Source: Stigmatella erecta (lineage in GTDB: Bacteria > Myxococcota > Myxococcia > Myxococcales > Myxococcaceae). From it: 64,000 bases of DNA. The position numbers were made by a program, and so were the translations under genes. The stretch lies in contig NZ_FOIJ01000004.1 in the NCBI RefSeq assembly GCF_900111745.1, forward strand, positions 62,001-126,000, written 5' to 3'. The notes beneath the pieces are model-generated. The model ran no database searches, was not told the DNA's origin, and saw only the letters and a list, made by a program, of their open reading frames with translations. Shown here piece by piece: positions 26,564-35,174 of the stretch; the first letter of the stretch is position 1, and every line of letters begins with the position of its first letter.

Positions 26564-28155
26564 ACGTCCACGAAGCGATGGTGCGGAGGACGCCCCGGCC
26601 GTGGGCCCTGGTGGCGGTACTCGCGGGGGTGCTGGCGGGCTGCCCGGACCAGGGGGCGGAGTGCGGTGAGGGCCTCTCGCTGTGCGGCTCGGAGTGCGTG
26701 GACCTCACCAGCGAGCCTCAGCACTGCGGCGCGTGTGGCGTCACGTGTGGCCGGGCGGGCGTGTGCATAGCCTCGGCCTGCCAGTGCGGACCCGGGGCCA
26801 CGCTGTGCGGCGGCCAATGTGTCCTCACCGCTTCGGATGCGGCCCACTGCGGGGGCTGCGGGGGGGCCTGTGCCGCGGGCCAGGTCTGCGAAGCGGGCCA
26901 ATGCCAGGCGGCCTGTACCGGGGCCACTTCCACGCGCTGCGGGGATGGGTGCGTGGACCTCCAGGTGGATCCTTATTACTGCGGCACCTGTGACACCGCC
27001 TGCGGGGGCGCGAAGAGCTGTCGCACGGGCGTGTGCACCTATGACGTCGTCGCCGCGTGCTTCAACACGGGGCAGGTGGTGGGCCTCCAGGCGGGCACGG
27101 ACCTCAAGGGGCCCAACGTGGCGGTGGGGGAGCGCCCCCAGACCGTGACGCGGATGCAGGACGTGCTGCTGGTGCTCGACGCGGCGAAGCGGCTGCGCGA
27201 GGCGCGGCTGTCGGACTACGGCACCCTGGCCGAGGCCCCCGAGACGGGCAATGCCCCCAACCAGGTGCTCGTGGACGAGCCCTTCGTCTACGTCATCAAC
27301 TCCACGAGCAACACGCTGCTGGTGCTGCGGCGCCGGGCCGAGCCCTTGGCCCAGCCGCAGGGCGGAACGCGCTTTCCCAACGGCCTGGGGCTGACGCCGG
27401 TGGCCAGCGTGGACTTCGGGGCCAACACCAACCCCTACGCGATGGCGAAGCTCGGCACGGACCTCTGGGTGACGCTGTACGGCAACCTGGGCGGGGATGT
27501 CTCGGCCGGAGGGCGGCTGGCGCGGGTGAGCGTGGAGAACCCGCTGGCCCCCGTGCTGGAGCCCAACCCCATCGTGCTTCCCGCCGAAGCCTTCCCCGGT
27601 GGCACCGCCGAGTCCACGCCCACGGGCATCGCCGTCCACCAGGGCAGCCTCTACATCGCCCTCAACAACCTGGACCCGGCGACGTACCGCCCGGGAGGGC
27701 CCGGCCGCCTGGCGAAGGTGAACCCTCGGACGCGCCAGGTGTCCCCGGTGGCGCTGGGGGACGGGTGCCTGAACGCGGGCTGGCTGGCCTCCCTGGGGGA
27801 CCGGCTGCTGGTGAGCTGTGGCGGCCATGCCGTCTACGACAGCGACTTCAACCTCACGGCGGTGGAGAAGACGGGGCTGGTGCTGCTCGATGCCCAGGAT
27901 ACCGTCGTCTCGACCTACACGCTCGCGTGCCCGCCGGGGGCCACGGACTGCCCGTTGTCCTCCGCGGGGCGCTTCGCCGTGGTGGGCTCCCGTGCCTACC
28001 TGGGGGACAACAACGCGGGCCGCGTCTTCGTCATCGAAGCGGTGGGCAACCAGCTCATCGAGCGGCGCGGCCCCGGTTCCGGCGCCCAACCCCCCATTCT
28101 GGCCTGTCCGAGCCATGACTTCTCCCTGGTAGGAGATGTCGTCGCCCTGCCGTAG
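26560..28155 (+). CDS. Cys-repeat lipoprotein with beta-propeller, in the B12 operon
   Basis: A 531-residue protein with a lipoprotein signal (VLAGVLAGC). Residues about 30-165 contain three Cys-rich repeats of the form LCG-x2-CVDL...HCG-x-CG-x2-C, common in myxobacterial surface proteins. The remainder reads as a YVTN/YncE-like beta-propeller (LLVLDAAKRLREARL, NQVLVDEPFVYVINSTSNTLLVL, GSLYIALNNLDP, YLGDNNAGRVFVIEA). It overlaps btuB by four bases and lies just upstream of btuF. Being under the riboswitch, it may help capture corrinoids at the cell surface; that is inference. Confidence 0.85.
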   Translation: MNVHEAMVRRTPRPWALVAVLAGVLAGCPDQGAECGEGLSLCGSECVDLTSEPQHCGACGVTCGRAGVCIASACQCGPGATLCGGQCVLTASDAAHCGGCGGACAAGQVCEAGQCQAACTGATSTRCGDGCVDLQVDPYYCGTCDTACGGAKSCRTGVCTYDVVAACFNTGQVVGLQAGTDLKGPNVAVGERPQTVTRMQDVLLVLDAAKRLREARLSDYGTLAEAPETGNAPNQVLVDEPFVYVINSTSNTLLVLRRRAEPLAQPQGGTRFPNGLGLTPVASVDFGANTNPYAMAKLGTDLWVTLYGNLGGDVSAGGRLARVSVENPLAPVLEPNPIVLPAEAFPGGTAESTPTGIAVHQGSLYIALNNLDPATYRPGGPGRLAKVNPRTRQVSPVALGDGCLNAGWLASLGDRLLVSCGGHAVYDSDFNLTAVEKTGLVLLDAQDTVVSTYTLACPPGATDCPLSSAGRFAVVGSRAYLGDNNAGRVFVIEAVGNQLIERRGPGSGAQPPILACPSHDFSLVGDVVALP

Positions 28156-28165
28156 GAGCTTCTGC

Positions 28166-29029
28166 ATGAGGACCCCCTTCATCCCGCTGTGCTTGCTCGC
28201 CGTGCTGAGCCTCTCCGGGCCGGTGGAGGCCGCCGCGCCGTCCCCGGCGCCCCGCTTCCTGGGCCCGAAGCGCGAGGGCCCGGCGCGGCGCGTGGTGACG
28301 CTCGCCCCCTCGCTGACGGAGATGGTGCTCGCCATGGGGGCGGGCGGCACGCTCGTGGGGGTCTCCCGCTTCGATGAGGACAAGGCCGTGGCGGCGCTGC
28401 CCCGCGTGGGGGGCTTCGTGGACCCGTCCGTGGAGGCCGTCGTGGCGCTCAAGCCGGACCTCATCCTGGTGCAGCCCGGGCCGGGCAACCAGCGGCCGGT
28501 GGAGCGGATGGCGGAGCTGGGCGTGCCCGTGCTGCTCTTGCCCCTGCACTCCGTGGGGGACACGCTCGCCGCGTTGCGCGCGGTGGGCCAGGCCCTGGGC
28601 CAGCCGAAGGAGGCCGAAGCGCTCATCTCCCGCTTCGAGGCCACGCGGGCCCGCATCCGCGCGGCGGCGAAGACGCTGCCCCCGCGCCGGGTGCTGCTCG
28701 TCTATGGCTTCGAGCCGCTCGTCGTGGCGGGCCCGGGCTCCTTCGCGCACGAACTGCTGGGGGATGTGGGAGCCCTCAACGTCGCGGCGGACGCGGGCTC
28801 CGCCTACCCGGTGTACTCCGTGGAGCGCGTGGTGCGGGCCCGGCCCGAGGTGGTGGTGGACGCGGCCCACGTGGACGTGGGCAAGGACAAGCTCCAGGCG
28901 CTGCCGGGGCTGGCCTCGGCGCGCTGGGTGGAGATGCCTTCGTTGGCGCTCCTACAACCGGGGCCCTCGCTGGGAAAGGGGTTGGAGGAGCTGTTCGGTC
29001 TGGTGCATCCCGGGGCTGCCGGACGCTGA
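28166..29029 (+). CDS. btuF: Periplasmic cobalamin-binding protein BtuF-like
   Basis: A 287-residue protein. ATG 28166 is chosen because TAGGAG lies seven bases before it and a signal peptide follows (IPLCLLAVLSLSGPVEA). The fold is a class III substrate-binding protein: RRVVTLAPSLTEMVLAMGAG at the start of lobe 1, GGFVDPSVEAVVALKPDLILV, then a long helix and RVLLVYGFEPLVVAGPGSF in lobe 2. It delivers B12 to the inner-membrane permease encoded two genes on. Its start is close behind the stop of the propeller lipoprotein. Confidence 0.9.
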   Translation: MRTPFIPLCLLAVLSLSGPVEAAAPSPAPRFLGPKREGPARRVVTLAPSLTEMVLAMGAGGTLVGVSRFDEDKAVAALPRVGGFVDPSVEAVVALKPDLILVQPGPGNQRPVERMAELGVPVLLLPLHSVGDTLAALRAVGQALGQPKEAEALISRFEATRARIRAAAKTLPPRRVLLVYGFEPLVVAGPGSFAHELLGDVGALNVAADAGSAYPVYSVERVVRARPEVVVDAAHVDVGKDKLQALPGLASARWVEMPSLALLQPGPSLGKGLEELFGLVHPGAAGR

Positions 29030-29097
29030 GCCGCTTCCGGCACGGAAAGACAGGGATTAGATGCTAGGCCGAGCGTTCTCCTCACCGGAGTGCATCC

Positions 29098-29355
29098 ATG
29101 GACCGTCGTTCCGCGTCGCTCCTCCTTCTCGCGGGTCTCCTCGTTGGGGCCCTGTCGGCCTTCCTGTTGCCCCAGGCCGCCCAGGCGCAGGCGCCGTTCC
29201 TCGAAGCGGTGGAGTACGAGTCCCTCAAGCGCGAGGGACCCGAGGAGGATCTCGCCCAGCTGCGCCGGCTGGGGGCCGAGGGGTGGAAGGTGGCGGCCAC
29301 CGTGGAGGTGGACGGCACTACCAAGCGCTACGTGCTCATGCGCACGCGGAGATGA
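29098..29355 (+). CDS. Small DUF4177-like exported protein in the B12 operon
   Basis: An 85-residue protein with a signal peptide (SLLLLAGLLVGALSAFLLPQAAQA) and a short beta-alpha-beta unit, VEYESLKREG then LRRLGAEGWKVAATVE and YVLMRTRR, which follows the DUF4177 pattern (an L-x2-LG-x2-GW core). The site CCGGAG precedes the ATG. Its stop is one base before the GTG of btuC, so it is inside the operon. DUF4177 has no known function. Confidence 0.75.
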   Translation: MDRRSASLLLLAGLLVGALSAFLLPQAAQAQAPFLEAVEYESLKREGPEEDLAQLRRLGAEGWKVAATVEVDGTTKRYVLMRTRR

Positions 29356-29356
29356 C

Positions 29357-30415
29357 GTGAGCGCCGGGGCCCCGAGGCTGCGGGCCTCCCGCGTGCTGGG
29401 GCTGTGCGCCGCGTTCCTGGGGCTGACGCTGGCCGCGTTCGCCCTGGCCTTGCGCTTTGGCGAGCAGCCCATCTCCCTGGCCGCGGCCCTCGGGGACGCG
29501 GAGTCCTCGGACGCGGTCATCTTCTGGTCGCTGCGCCTGCCCCGGGCGCTGCTGGGCGTCATCGTGGGGGCGGGGCTCGCCGCGTCCGGGGCCACGCTCC
29601 AGGGGCTGCTGCGCAACCCGCTCGCGGACCCTTTCGTGCTGGGCGTGTCGGGCGGGGCGGCCCTGGGGGCGACGCTGGCGCTCGCGCTGGGGCTGGCCAC
29701 GGTGGGGCAGGTGGCGCCGGGGCTGGCCGGAGGGCTGGAACGGCTCTCCGGGCCCGCGCTGCTCGCCTTCCTCGGGGCCGGGGGCTCGGTCCTCTTCGTG
29801 CTCGCCGCCAGCCGGGGCCACGCCGCGCGGGCGCCCTACGCGGCCCTGCTCACGGGGGTGGTCTTCAACGCGTTCGCCGCCGCCGCCATCACGCTCGTCA
29901 AGACGCTGTCGGCGCCGGACCGGCTGGGGGAGATCCTCTACTGGCTCGCCGGATCGCTGGGCTACGAGCGGGGGGCCACCCTGGGGCTCGCCGCGCTCCT
30001 TCAAGGGGGGGCCCTGGCGGTGATGCTGGCGCTCTCGGGACAGCTCAACCTGATGACGCTGGGGGACGAGGACGCCCAGACGCTCGGGGTGCCCGTGGTG
30101 CGCACGCGCCGGCTGCTCCTGCTGGCCACGAGCGCCAGCGTGGCGGGGGCGGTGGCCCTGACGGGGCTCATCGGCTTCGTGGGGCTCATCGTCCCACACC
30201 TGCTGCGGCTGGCCTTCGGGCCGGACCAGCGCCTGCTGATTCCCCTGTCGGCGCTGGGCGGGGCGGCGTTCCTGGTGCTGGCGGACCTGCTGGCGCGGCT
30301 GGCCTTTGCCCTCTTCGGGGCCGAGCCGCCCGTGGGCGTCATCACCGCGCTGCTCGGGGGCCCGCTCTTCATCGCCCTGCTGTCCCGGAAGGGGAGGGGC
30401 GGTTCCCCGGTCTAA
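29357..30415 (+). CDS. btuC: FecCD/BtuC-type ABC permease
   Basis: A 352-residue integral membrane protein with about 9-10 helices, started at GTG 29357 directly behind the small DUF4177-like gene. FecCD signatures are LRLPRALLGVIVGAGLAASGATLQGLLRNPLADPFVLGVSGGAALGA near the N-terminus and ALTGLIGFVGLIVPHLLRL toward the end. It forms the channel of the cobalamin importer together with BtuF. The ATP-binding subunit normally found beside it is not in this window: the next genes are a vWA protein and AbiE. Confidence 0.92.
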   Translation: MSAGAPRLRASRVLGLCAAFLGLTLAAFALALRFGEQPISLAAALGDAESSDAVIFWSLRLPRALLGVIVGAGLAASGATLQGLLRNPLADPFVLGVSGGAALGATLALALGLATVGQVAPGLAGGLERLSGPALLAFLGAGGSVLFVLAASRGHAARAPYAALLTGVVFNAFAAAAITLVKTLSAPDRLGEILYWLAGSLGYERGATLGLAALLQGGALAVMLALSGQLNLMTLGDEDAQTLGVPVVRTRRLLLLATSASVAGAVALTGLIGFVGLIVPHLLRLAFGPDQRLLIPLSALGGAAFLVLADLLARLAFALFGAEPPVGVITALLGGPLFIALLSRKGRGGSPV

Positions 30416-30495
30416 GAAGGAGGTAATGTGCGCAGACCGCGCAGAAGTCTCGTGCGTTGAAGCAGTCCTCGGGTTCCCAGAGGAGACGAAACGCC

Positions 30496-32748
30496 GTGTA
30501 CGCCACCCTCCGACTGTTGCTGCTGAGCACCCTGCTGATGCCGGTTCTGGCCTCGGCGCAGGGGATGCTGCTGCCCACGCTGCCGAACGCACGGCCCCTG
30601 GCCATCAAGAGCCAGCGGGTGACGGTGGCCATCCAGGACGGCACGGCCGTCACCCGGGTGGAGCAGACGTTCCAGAACGACGGCCCCTCGCAGCTGGAGG
30701 CCCACTACATCTTCCCGCTGCCCCGGGGCGCCGCGCTCTCGGAGTTCTACCTGTGGATCAACGGGAAGAAGACGAAGGGCGAGCTGCTCGAACGCGACAA
30801 GGCCACGAACATCTATGAAGGCATCGTCCGGCGCCTGGCGGACCCCGGGCTGCTGGAGTACGTGGACTCGGATGTGTTCCGGGTCCGGGTCTTCCCGGTG
30901 CCCGCGCGGGGCGAGCAGAAGGTGGAGCTGGCCTTCAGCCAGGTGCTGAACTTCTCCGCGGGCCTGTACCACTACCACTACCCGCTCGGGGCGACGGCCC
31001 AGCAGGGGCAGCCCGCGGACTGGCGGCAGGTGGGGGGCACGGCGAAGAACGACTTCACCTTCAGCGCGAAGGTGTCCTCGAAGGTGCCGCTCAAGAGCAT
31101 CTATTCCCCCACGCACCCGATGGACGTGTCCCGCCGCGGCGAGACGGAGGCGGTGGTGGGGCTGGAGCAGGTGAACGGCGCGGACCTGTCCAAGGACGTG
31201 GACCTCTACTTCTCGGTCTCGGACAAGGCGGTGGGGCTGTCGCTGCTCACCTATAAGGAGGCGGCCGAGCCCGGCTACTTCCTCGCGCTCATCGCGCCGA
31301 AGACGGAGGTGAGCCCCAGTGAGGTGGCCGCCAAGCGCGTCACCTTCGTCATCGACACCTCGGGCTCGATGCAGGGCAACCGGATGCAGATCGCCAAGGA
31401 CGCCCTGAAGTACTGCGTGACGCGGCTCAACGCGAAGGACACCTTCAACGTGGTGCGCTTCTCCACGGACGTGGAGGCGCTGTTTCCCGCGCTGAAGGCC
31501 GCGAACTCCGAGAACGTCCAGAAGGCGGTCGCGTTCGTGGAGGGGCTGGAGGCCATGGGGGGCACGGCCATCGACGAGGCCCTGGTGCGAGGCCTCCAGG
31601 ACAACGACGGCACGTCTCCGGCGCCCCACCTGCTCCTGTTCATCACGGATGGCCAGCCCACCATCGGAGAGACGGACGAGGGCGCCATCGCCCAGCACGC
31701 CAAGGCAGGGCGCAAGGCGAAGACGCGCCTGTTCACCTTCGGCGTGGGGGAAGACCTCAACGCGCGCTTGCTGGACCGGCTCGCGGCCGATGGGGCGGGG
31801 AGCTCGGACTTCGTCCGGGACGGCAAGGAGTTCGAGACGAAGATCTCCAGCTTCTACGACAAGGTGAGCCACCCGGTGCTGTCGGACCTGGCGCTGGAGC
31901 TGTCCTCCATCGACGCGTACGATCTCTATCCGCGCAAGCTGCCGGACCTCTTCAAGGGAACGCAGCTCGTGGTGATGGGCCGCTACCGGAAGTCCGGGGA
32001 CGCGAAGGCGGTGCTCACGGGCTACGTGAACGGCGAGAAGCGGACCTTCGAGTACGGCACCACCGCGCCCAAGGAGGCCACGCGGGACGGCTTCATTCCC
32101 CGGCTGTGGGCCATCCGCAAGGTGGGCTTCCTGCTGGAGGAGATCCGCCTGCGCGGCGAGCGTCCCGAGCTGCGCGATGAGGTGATTTCGCTCGCCAAGA
32201 AGTTCGGAATCGTCACGCCGTACACCAGCTACCTGGTGGTGGAGGACACGCCGCTGGTGGTCACGCCGTCGCCCGTCATGCGCCCCGGAGAGATGAACGA
32301 GGAGTCCTCCGGCGCTGGCTTCTCACAATCCCCCCGGAGGGGCGGGGGCGGTGTCCCGGCGCCCGCGCCCGCGCTCGCCGCACCGGCCGAATCGCTCGCG
32401 AGGGCGGACGGAAAGGGCAGCGTGGCCGTCTCCCGCGAGATGAAGAAGATGAAGGAAGAGGAGCGAGGGCCCTCGGCGAGCGAGCCGGTGCGGGTGGCCG
32501 CGGGCAGGACGTTCCTCTACCGGGACGGAAGCTGGATCGACTCCGAGGCGCTCGCCCAGCCGGGCAAGCAACTCCAGATCAAATTCCTCTCGAAGGGCTA
32601 CTTCGCGCTGCTTCAGGCTCGTCCGGAGCTGAAGGCCGCGTTCGCCCTGGGAGACCGGGTGGTGGTCGTGGTGGCCCCAGGAAAAAGCCTGCGCGTCGGA
32701 CCAGAGGGAGAAGAAGACGAGGCCAAGGTCCGCGCCTTCCTGAAATAA
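30496..32748 (+). CDS. VIT and von Willebrand A domain protein, exported
   Basis: A 750-residue protein started at GTG 30496 (GAGGAGA ten bases upstream); TTG 30457 would add 13 residues. A signal peptide (LLLLSTLLMPVLASAQ) is followed by a VIT domain (about 30-150; VEQTFQNDG, YIFPLPRGAALSEF), then a vWA domain (about 280-450) with a complete MIDAS motif DTSGSM at 287-292 and LFITDGQPT. The C-terminal part has a Gly/Pro/Ala-rich linker and a small domain. This architecture matches inter-alpha-trypsin-inhibitor heavy-chain-like bacterial proteins thought to mediate adhesion or complex assembly. It follows the B12 operon by 80 bp and could be read through. Confidence 0.88.
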   Translation: MYATLRLLLLSTLLMPVLASAQGMLLPTLPNARPLAIKSQRVTVAIQDGTAVTRVEQTFQNDGPSQLEAHYIFPLPRGAALSEFYLWINGKKTKGELLERDKATNIYEGIVRRLADPGLLEYVDSDVFRVRVFPVPARGEQKVELAFSQVLNFSAGLYHYHYPLGATAQQGQPADWRQVGGTAKNDFTFSAKVSSKVPLKSIYSPTHPMDVSRRGETEAVVGLEQVNGADLSKDVDLYFSVSDKAVGLSLLTYKEAAEPGYFLALIAPKTEVSPSEVAAKRVTFVIDTSGSMQGNRMQIAKDALKYCVTRLNAKDTFNVVRFSTDVEALFPALKAANSENVQKAVAFVEGLEAMGGTAIDEALVRGLQDNDGTSPAPHLLLFITDGQPTIGETDEGAIAQHAKAGRKAKTRLFTFGVGEDLNARLLDRLAADGAGSSDFVRDGKEFETKISSFYDKVSHPVLSDLALELSSIDAYDLYPRKLPDLFKGTQLVVMGRYRKSGDAKAVLTGYVNGEKRTFEYGTTAPKEATRDGFIPRLWAIRKVGFLLEEIRLRGERPELRDEVISLAKKFGIVTPYTSYLVVEDTPLVVTPSPVMRPGEMNEESSGAGFSQSPRRGGGGVPAPAPALAAPAESLARADGKGSVAVSREMKKMKEEERGPSASEPVRVAAGRTFLYRDGSWIDSEALAQPGKQLQIKFLSKGYFALLQARPELKAAFALGDRVVVVVAPGKSLRVGPEGEEDEAKVRAFLK

Positions 32749-32829
32749 GCGTGAGGGGTGGGGGGCCTCAGCGCTCGGTAGCCGGGCAGGCAGCCGGGCG
32801 CTGCTTGTGGACAGTTTGCGCGCAGTCTG

Positions 32830-32858
32830 TTGACACTTTGCGTTCAGGGTGCTACCCA
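32830..32858 (+). promoter_or_regulatory. Predicted promoter of the AbiE operon
   Basis: A perfect -35 hexamer TTGACA (32830-32835) stands 17 bp before TACCCA (32853-32858), a weak -10. The -10 and the expected start site lie inside the large inverted repeat, so a repressor bound there would block transcription. Confidence 0.5.
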
Positions 32859-32886
32859 TCGTCCTTAGGACGATGGGTAGCACCCT
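32846..32886. repeat. Perfect 19-bp inverted repeat, candidate AbiEi operator
   Basis: Arms at 32846-32864 (AGGGTGCTACCCATCGTCC) and 32868-32886 match perfectly around a TTA spacer. It starts 11 bp after the -35 box and ends 12 bp before the predicted AbiEi start. AbiEi antitoxins are known to bind inverted repeats in their own promoter, so this is the natural operator; as RNA it could also form a very stable hairpin in the leader. Confidence 0.85.
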
Positions 32887-32898
32887 CATGCAAAAGTC

Positions 32899-33828
32899 TT
32901 GAGAAAAGCGACCTACAGTCATGCGCTGTTGGAAGAGATGGCTGCGGAGCAGCGAAGGGTCATCTCTGACTGGCGTGCGCTGCTGTTGGTGAGACGTGCG
33001 ACGCAGCGAATACCGGCTGACGCGCGGCGATGGCAGACGGCTCCCGGCAAGTTGGAGGAGATCCACGCGATTCTCAACCGCGTGGTCCAAAACGGTGACC
33101 TGAAGCCGCTCAAGGGGCTCTCACGCATTTACGAAGCCAGGTCACCTTTTGTGCAGACCGGGGCCATCCAAGAGGAGGAGATCCTCATGGAACTCCACCC
33201 CTATGGGGCTCTGAGCCATGTCACGGCGCTCGTCTTCCACGGAATGACGGAGGAGCTTCCCAAGGAAATCCATGTGCTCCTCCCCTCGGAGCACACGGGG
33301 GGACTGCTTCCACCTGGGACCCGCGAAGGAGACTGGGAGGGCTTGTGGCAGGGCTTGTCGCTTGTCCGGGGACGCACGGCGGATGAGATCATGGGGACCC
33401 CGATTCGCTGGCATGCCCTTTCCAGGGGCACCGCCTTGATCGGGACGGCGGAGTATCAGCCCAAAGGTTATCCGGTTCGAGTGACCACGCCCGAAAGGAC
33501 GCTGGTGGATGGCCTGTTGCATCCAGAGTGGTGTGGCGGCATGGGTCCGGTCTTGGCCGCGTGGGCACGGACCCGGGACACGCTGGACGTCGGCCATCTG
33601 GTCGAACTCGTGGAGCAGTTCAATGTCGCCATCCTCAAGCAGCGGGTGGGGTTCATTCTGGAACAGCTGGGGATCACCCATCACCAGGTGGAGCAGTGGC
33701 CCGCCCAAGCCAAGCGGGGCGGCTCCAGCAAGCTCTTCGGGGGGGCTCCGTTCAAGCCGGACTTCAGTGAGCGCTGGAAGCTGTCGATCAACGTGCCCAT
33801 TGATGTCCTTCAGGGGTCGATGGGGTGA
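32899..33828 (+). CDS. abiEi: AbiEi-type antitoxin/autoregulator
   Basis: A 309-residue protein of the type IV toxin-antitoxin family. The N-terminal region (about 1-100) is a winged-helix part. It is followed by the AbiEi core: YGALSHVTALVFHGMTEELPKEIHVLLP and the later VTTPERTLVDGLLHPEWCGG. The TTG start at 32899 has no clear ribosome site; ATG 32938, preceded by GGAAGAG, is an alternative. Codon use is more mixed and less G/C-biased than in the neighbours, suggesting transfer. The stop overlaps the toxin start (GTGA). In known systems AbiEi represses the operon and counteracts AbiEii without binding it. Confidence 0.85.
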   Translation: MRKATYSHALLEEMAAEQRRVISDWRALLLVRRATQRIPADARRWQTAPGKLEEIHAILNRVVQNGDLKPLKGLSRIYEARSPFVQTGAIQEEEILMELHPYGALSHVTALVFHGMTEELPKEIHVLLPSEHTGGLLPPGTREGDWEGLWQGLSLVRGRTADEIMGTPIRWHALSRGTALIGTAEYQPKGYPVRVTTPERTLVDGLLHPEWCGGMGPVLAAWARTRDTLDVGHLVELVEQFNVAILKQRVGFILEQLGITHHQVEQWPAQAKRGGSSKLFGGAPFKPDFSERWKLSINVPIDVLQGSMG

Positions 33829-34691
33829 AGACGGCCTATCCTTCGGTATTCCAGGAAATCGCCACCTGGGCCGCGAGCCATAACCTCTCCGTGACAGAAG
33901 CCCGGGTCCGGTTCGTTCAGTACGCCGTGCTCCGCGCGATCGCGGGTTCGAGAACCTTGAGCAGCATCCTGGTGTTCAAGGGTGGCAATGCCCTCGATTT
34001 CGTCTGGCAGCCCAATCGGAGCACCAAGGACCTGGACTTCTCCTCGACGGATCCCTCGCTGAATGAGGAGGCGCTGCGGCGGTATCTGACCCAGGGGTTG
34101 GAGCAGGTCCGGCGCGCATTGGGGGTCGCTTTCCGGGTTCAAAGAGTCGAGCGCCAGCCGCCAGGCGCGGAGAAGACCTTCGTCACCTATGCGGTCACCA
34201 TCGGGTATGCGCTTCCAGATGAGCCTCGGAACCAGGAACGCATCGCCAAGGAGCAACCTTGCCCGAACGTCGTCCCCTTGGACATCAGCCTCAATGAGCC
34301 CATTTGTGACACCCAGGACATTGATGTTCAGGGCGTGAACCCGCTCCGGGTGAGTACGCTCGAGGACATCGTCGCGGAGAAGCTCCGGGCGCTTCTCCAG
34401 CAGCCGATTCGCAATCGGAACCGCAGGCAGGATCTGCTGGATATCGCGGTGCTTTTGCGCGCGGACGTGAGCCTCGATTTCGCACGTGTCGCGGAGTATT
34501 TGAAAAGAAAAGCCGAGGCGCGAGGGGTGCGGGTTTCGCGGGCTGCGTTCAACAGTGCCGAGGTCAAGGACCGGGCCCAGGTGGACTACGCGGCCCTCAA
34601 GGGGTCGACCCGCGCCGCGTTCATCCCCTTCGAGGAGGCCTTTCAACAGCTGGTGGCTTTCGTGGGCAAGCTCGACATCCCGGAGCATTAG
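33825..34691 (+). CDS. abiEii: AbiEii-type nucleotidyltransferase toxin
   Basis: A 288-residue DUF1814-family protein. The nucleotidyltransferase motifs are intact: FKGGNALDF (Lys52-Gly-Gly) and RSTKDLDF (Asp69, Asp71), with later helices such as STLEDIVAEKLRALLQQ carrying the usual Glu/Lys. Family members transfer nucleotides to a target (tRNA in the best-studied relatives) and cause reversible growth arrest, giving abortive phage infection. The GTG start overlaps the antitoxin stop. All motif residues are present, so it is probably active. Base composition is lower in G+C than in the flanking genes. Confidence 0.87.
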   Translation: MKTAYPSVFQEIATWAASHNLSVTEARVRFVQYAVLRAIAGSRTLSSILVFKGGNALDFVWQPNRSTKDLDFSSTDPSLNEEALRRYLTQGLEQVRRALGVAFRVQRVERQPPGAEKTFVTYAVTIGYALPDEPRNQERIAKEQPCPNVVPLDISLNEPICDTQDIDVQGVNPLRVSTLEDIVAEKLRALLQQPIRNRNRRQDLLDIAVLLRADVSLDFARVAEYLKRKAEARGVRVSRAAFNSAEVKDRAQVDYAALKGSTRAAFIPFEEAFQQLVAFVGKLDIPEH

Positions 34692-35174
34692 AAGCGCCTG
34701 TTCCTCGGCGAATTTGCCACGGCGGAGGCTCAAATCCCGAGGTGAACGTGTTCGACGTGGACGCGAGCGCCTTCACTGGTGCCAAGCTGCTGTCCATCCA
34801 CGCGTCAGCCCACTCCCTGACCGTGATCAACATCCACGGTGTCTGTGACCTTCACTGGCCACAGGTCCTCGTTCTCAGGCGGTATCGATCAGCACGGAGT
34901 CCTTTTCATGCATGGCCGCGACATCTGCCCGGCCCCGTAGAGAGGCTCCGCGCTCAGCGGCTCGGGTCTCCAGGGAACGCAGGGGGGCGGCCCTCGCTTG
35001 CCGCGCTGCTCCCCGTGCTGACGGAAGGAATTTGCGGCTCCAACGCAACAAAGGAGGGGGACCGGCGAGAACTCCGTGATCGCTGTGCGCTCTGCGCCCT
35101 GAGGGGCCCAGGCATACATAAACACACAGTACAGCACCTTCCCCTCTATCCACGCCGGTTCCCCGAGGTTTCCC
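34692..35174. other. 483-bp region with gene debris behind AbiE
   Basis: No complete gene is convincing. Right after the toxin stop an open stretch reads KRLFLGEFATAEAQIPR and stops; its TGA overlaps a GTG (34742) that opens a frame starting MNVFDVDASAFTGAKLLSI with good codon bias for about 45 codons before it loses coding character. These look like remnants of one or two genes. An AT-richer patch near 35113 (ATACATAAAC) may be part of the promoter of the next gene. Confidence 0.4.

Noticed and set aside
30418..30460. A near-perfect ribosome site (AAGGAGGT) followed by ATG 30426 or a ten-codon GTG frame that ends in the TTGA of an alternative vWA start
   Set aside because: The spacing to ATG is too short and the frames have no coding character. 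It could be a leader peptide, but nothing else supports it; the GTG at 30496 with its own site explains the vWA start.
32888..32902. Four-codon frame MQKS between the palindrome and the AbiEi TTG start, sharing TTGA
   Set aside because: Too short to support; it may be chance, and it would only matter if the TTG start is proven.
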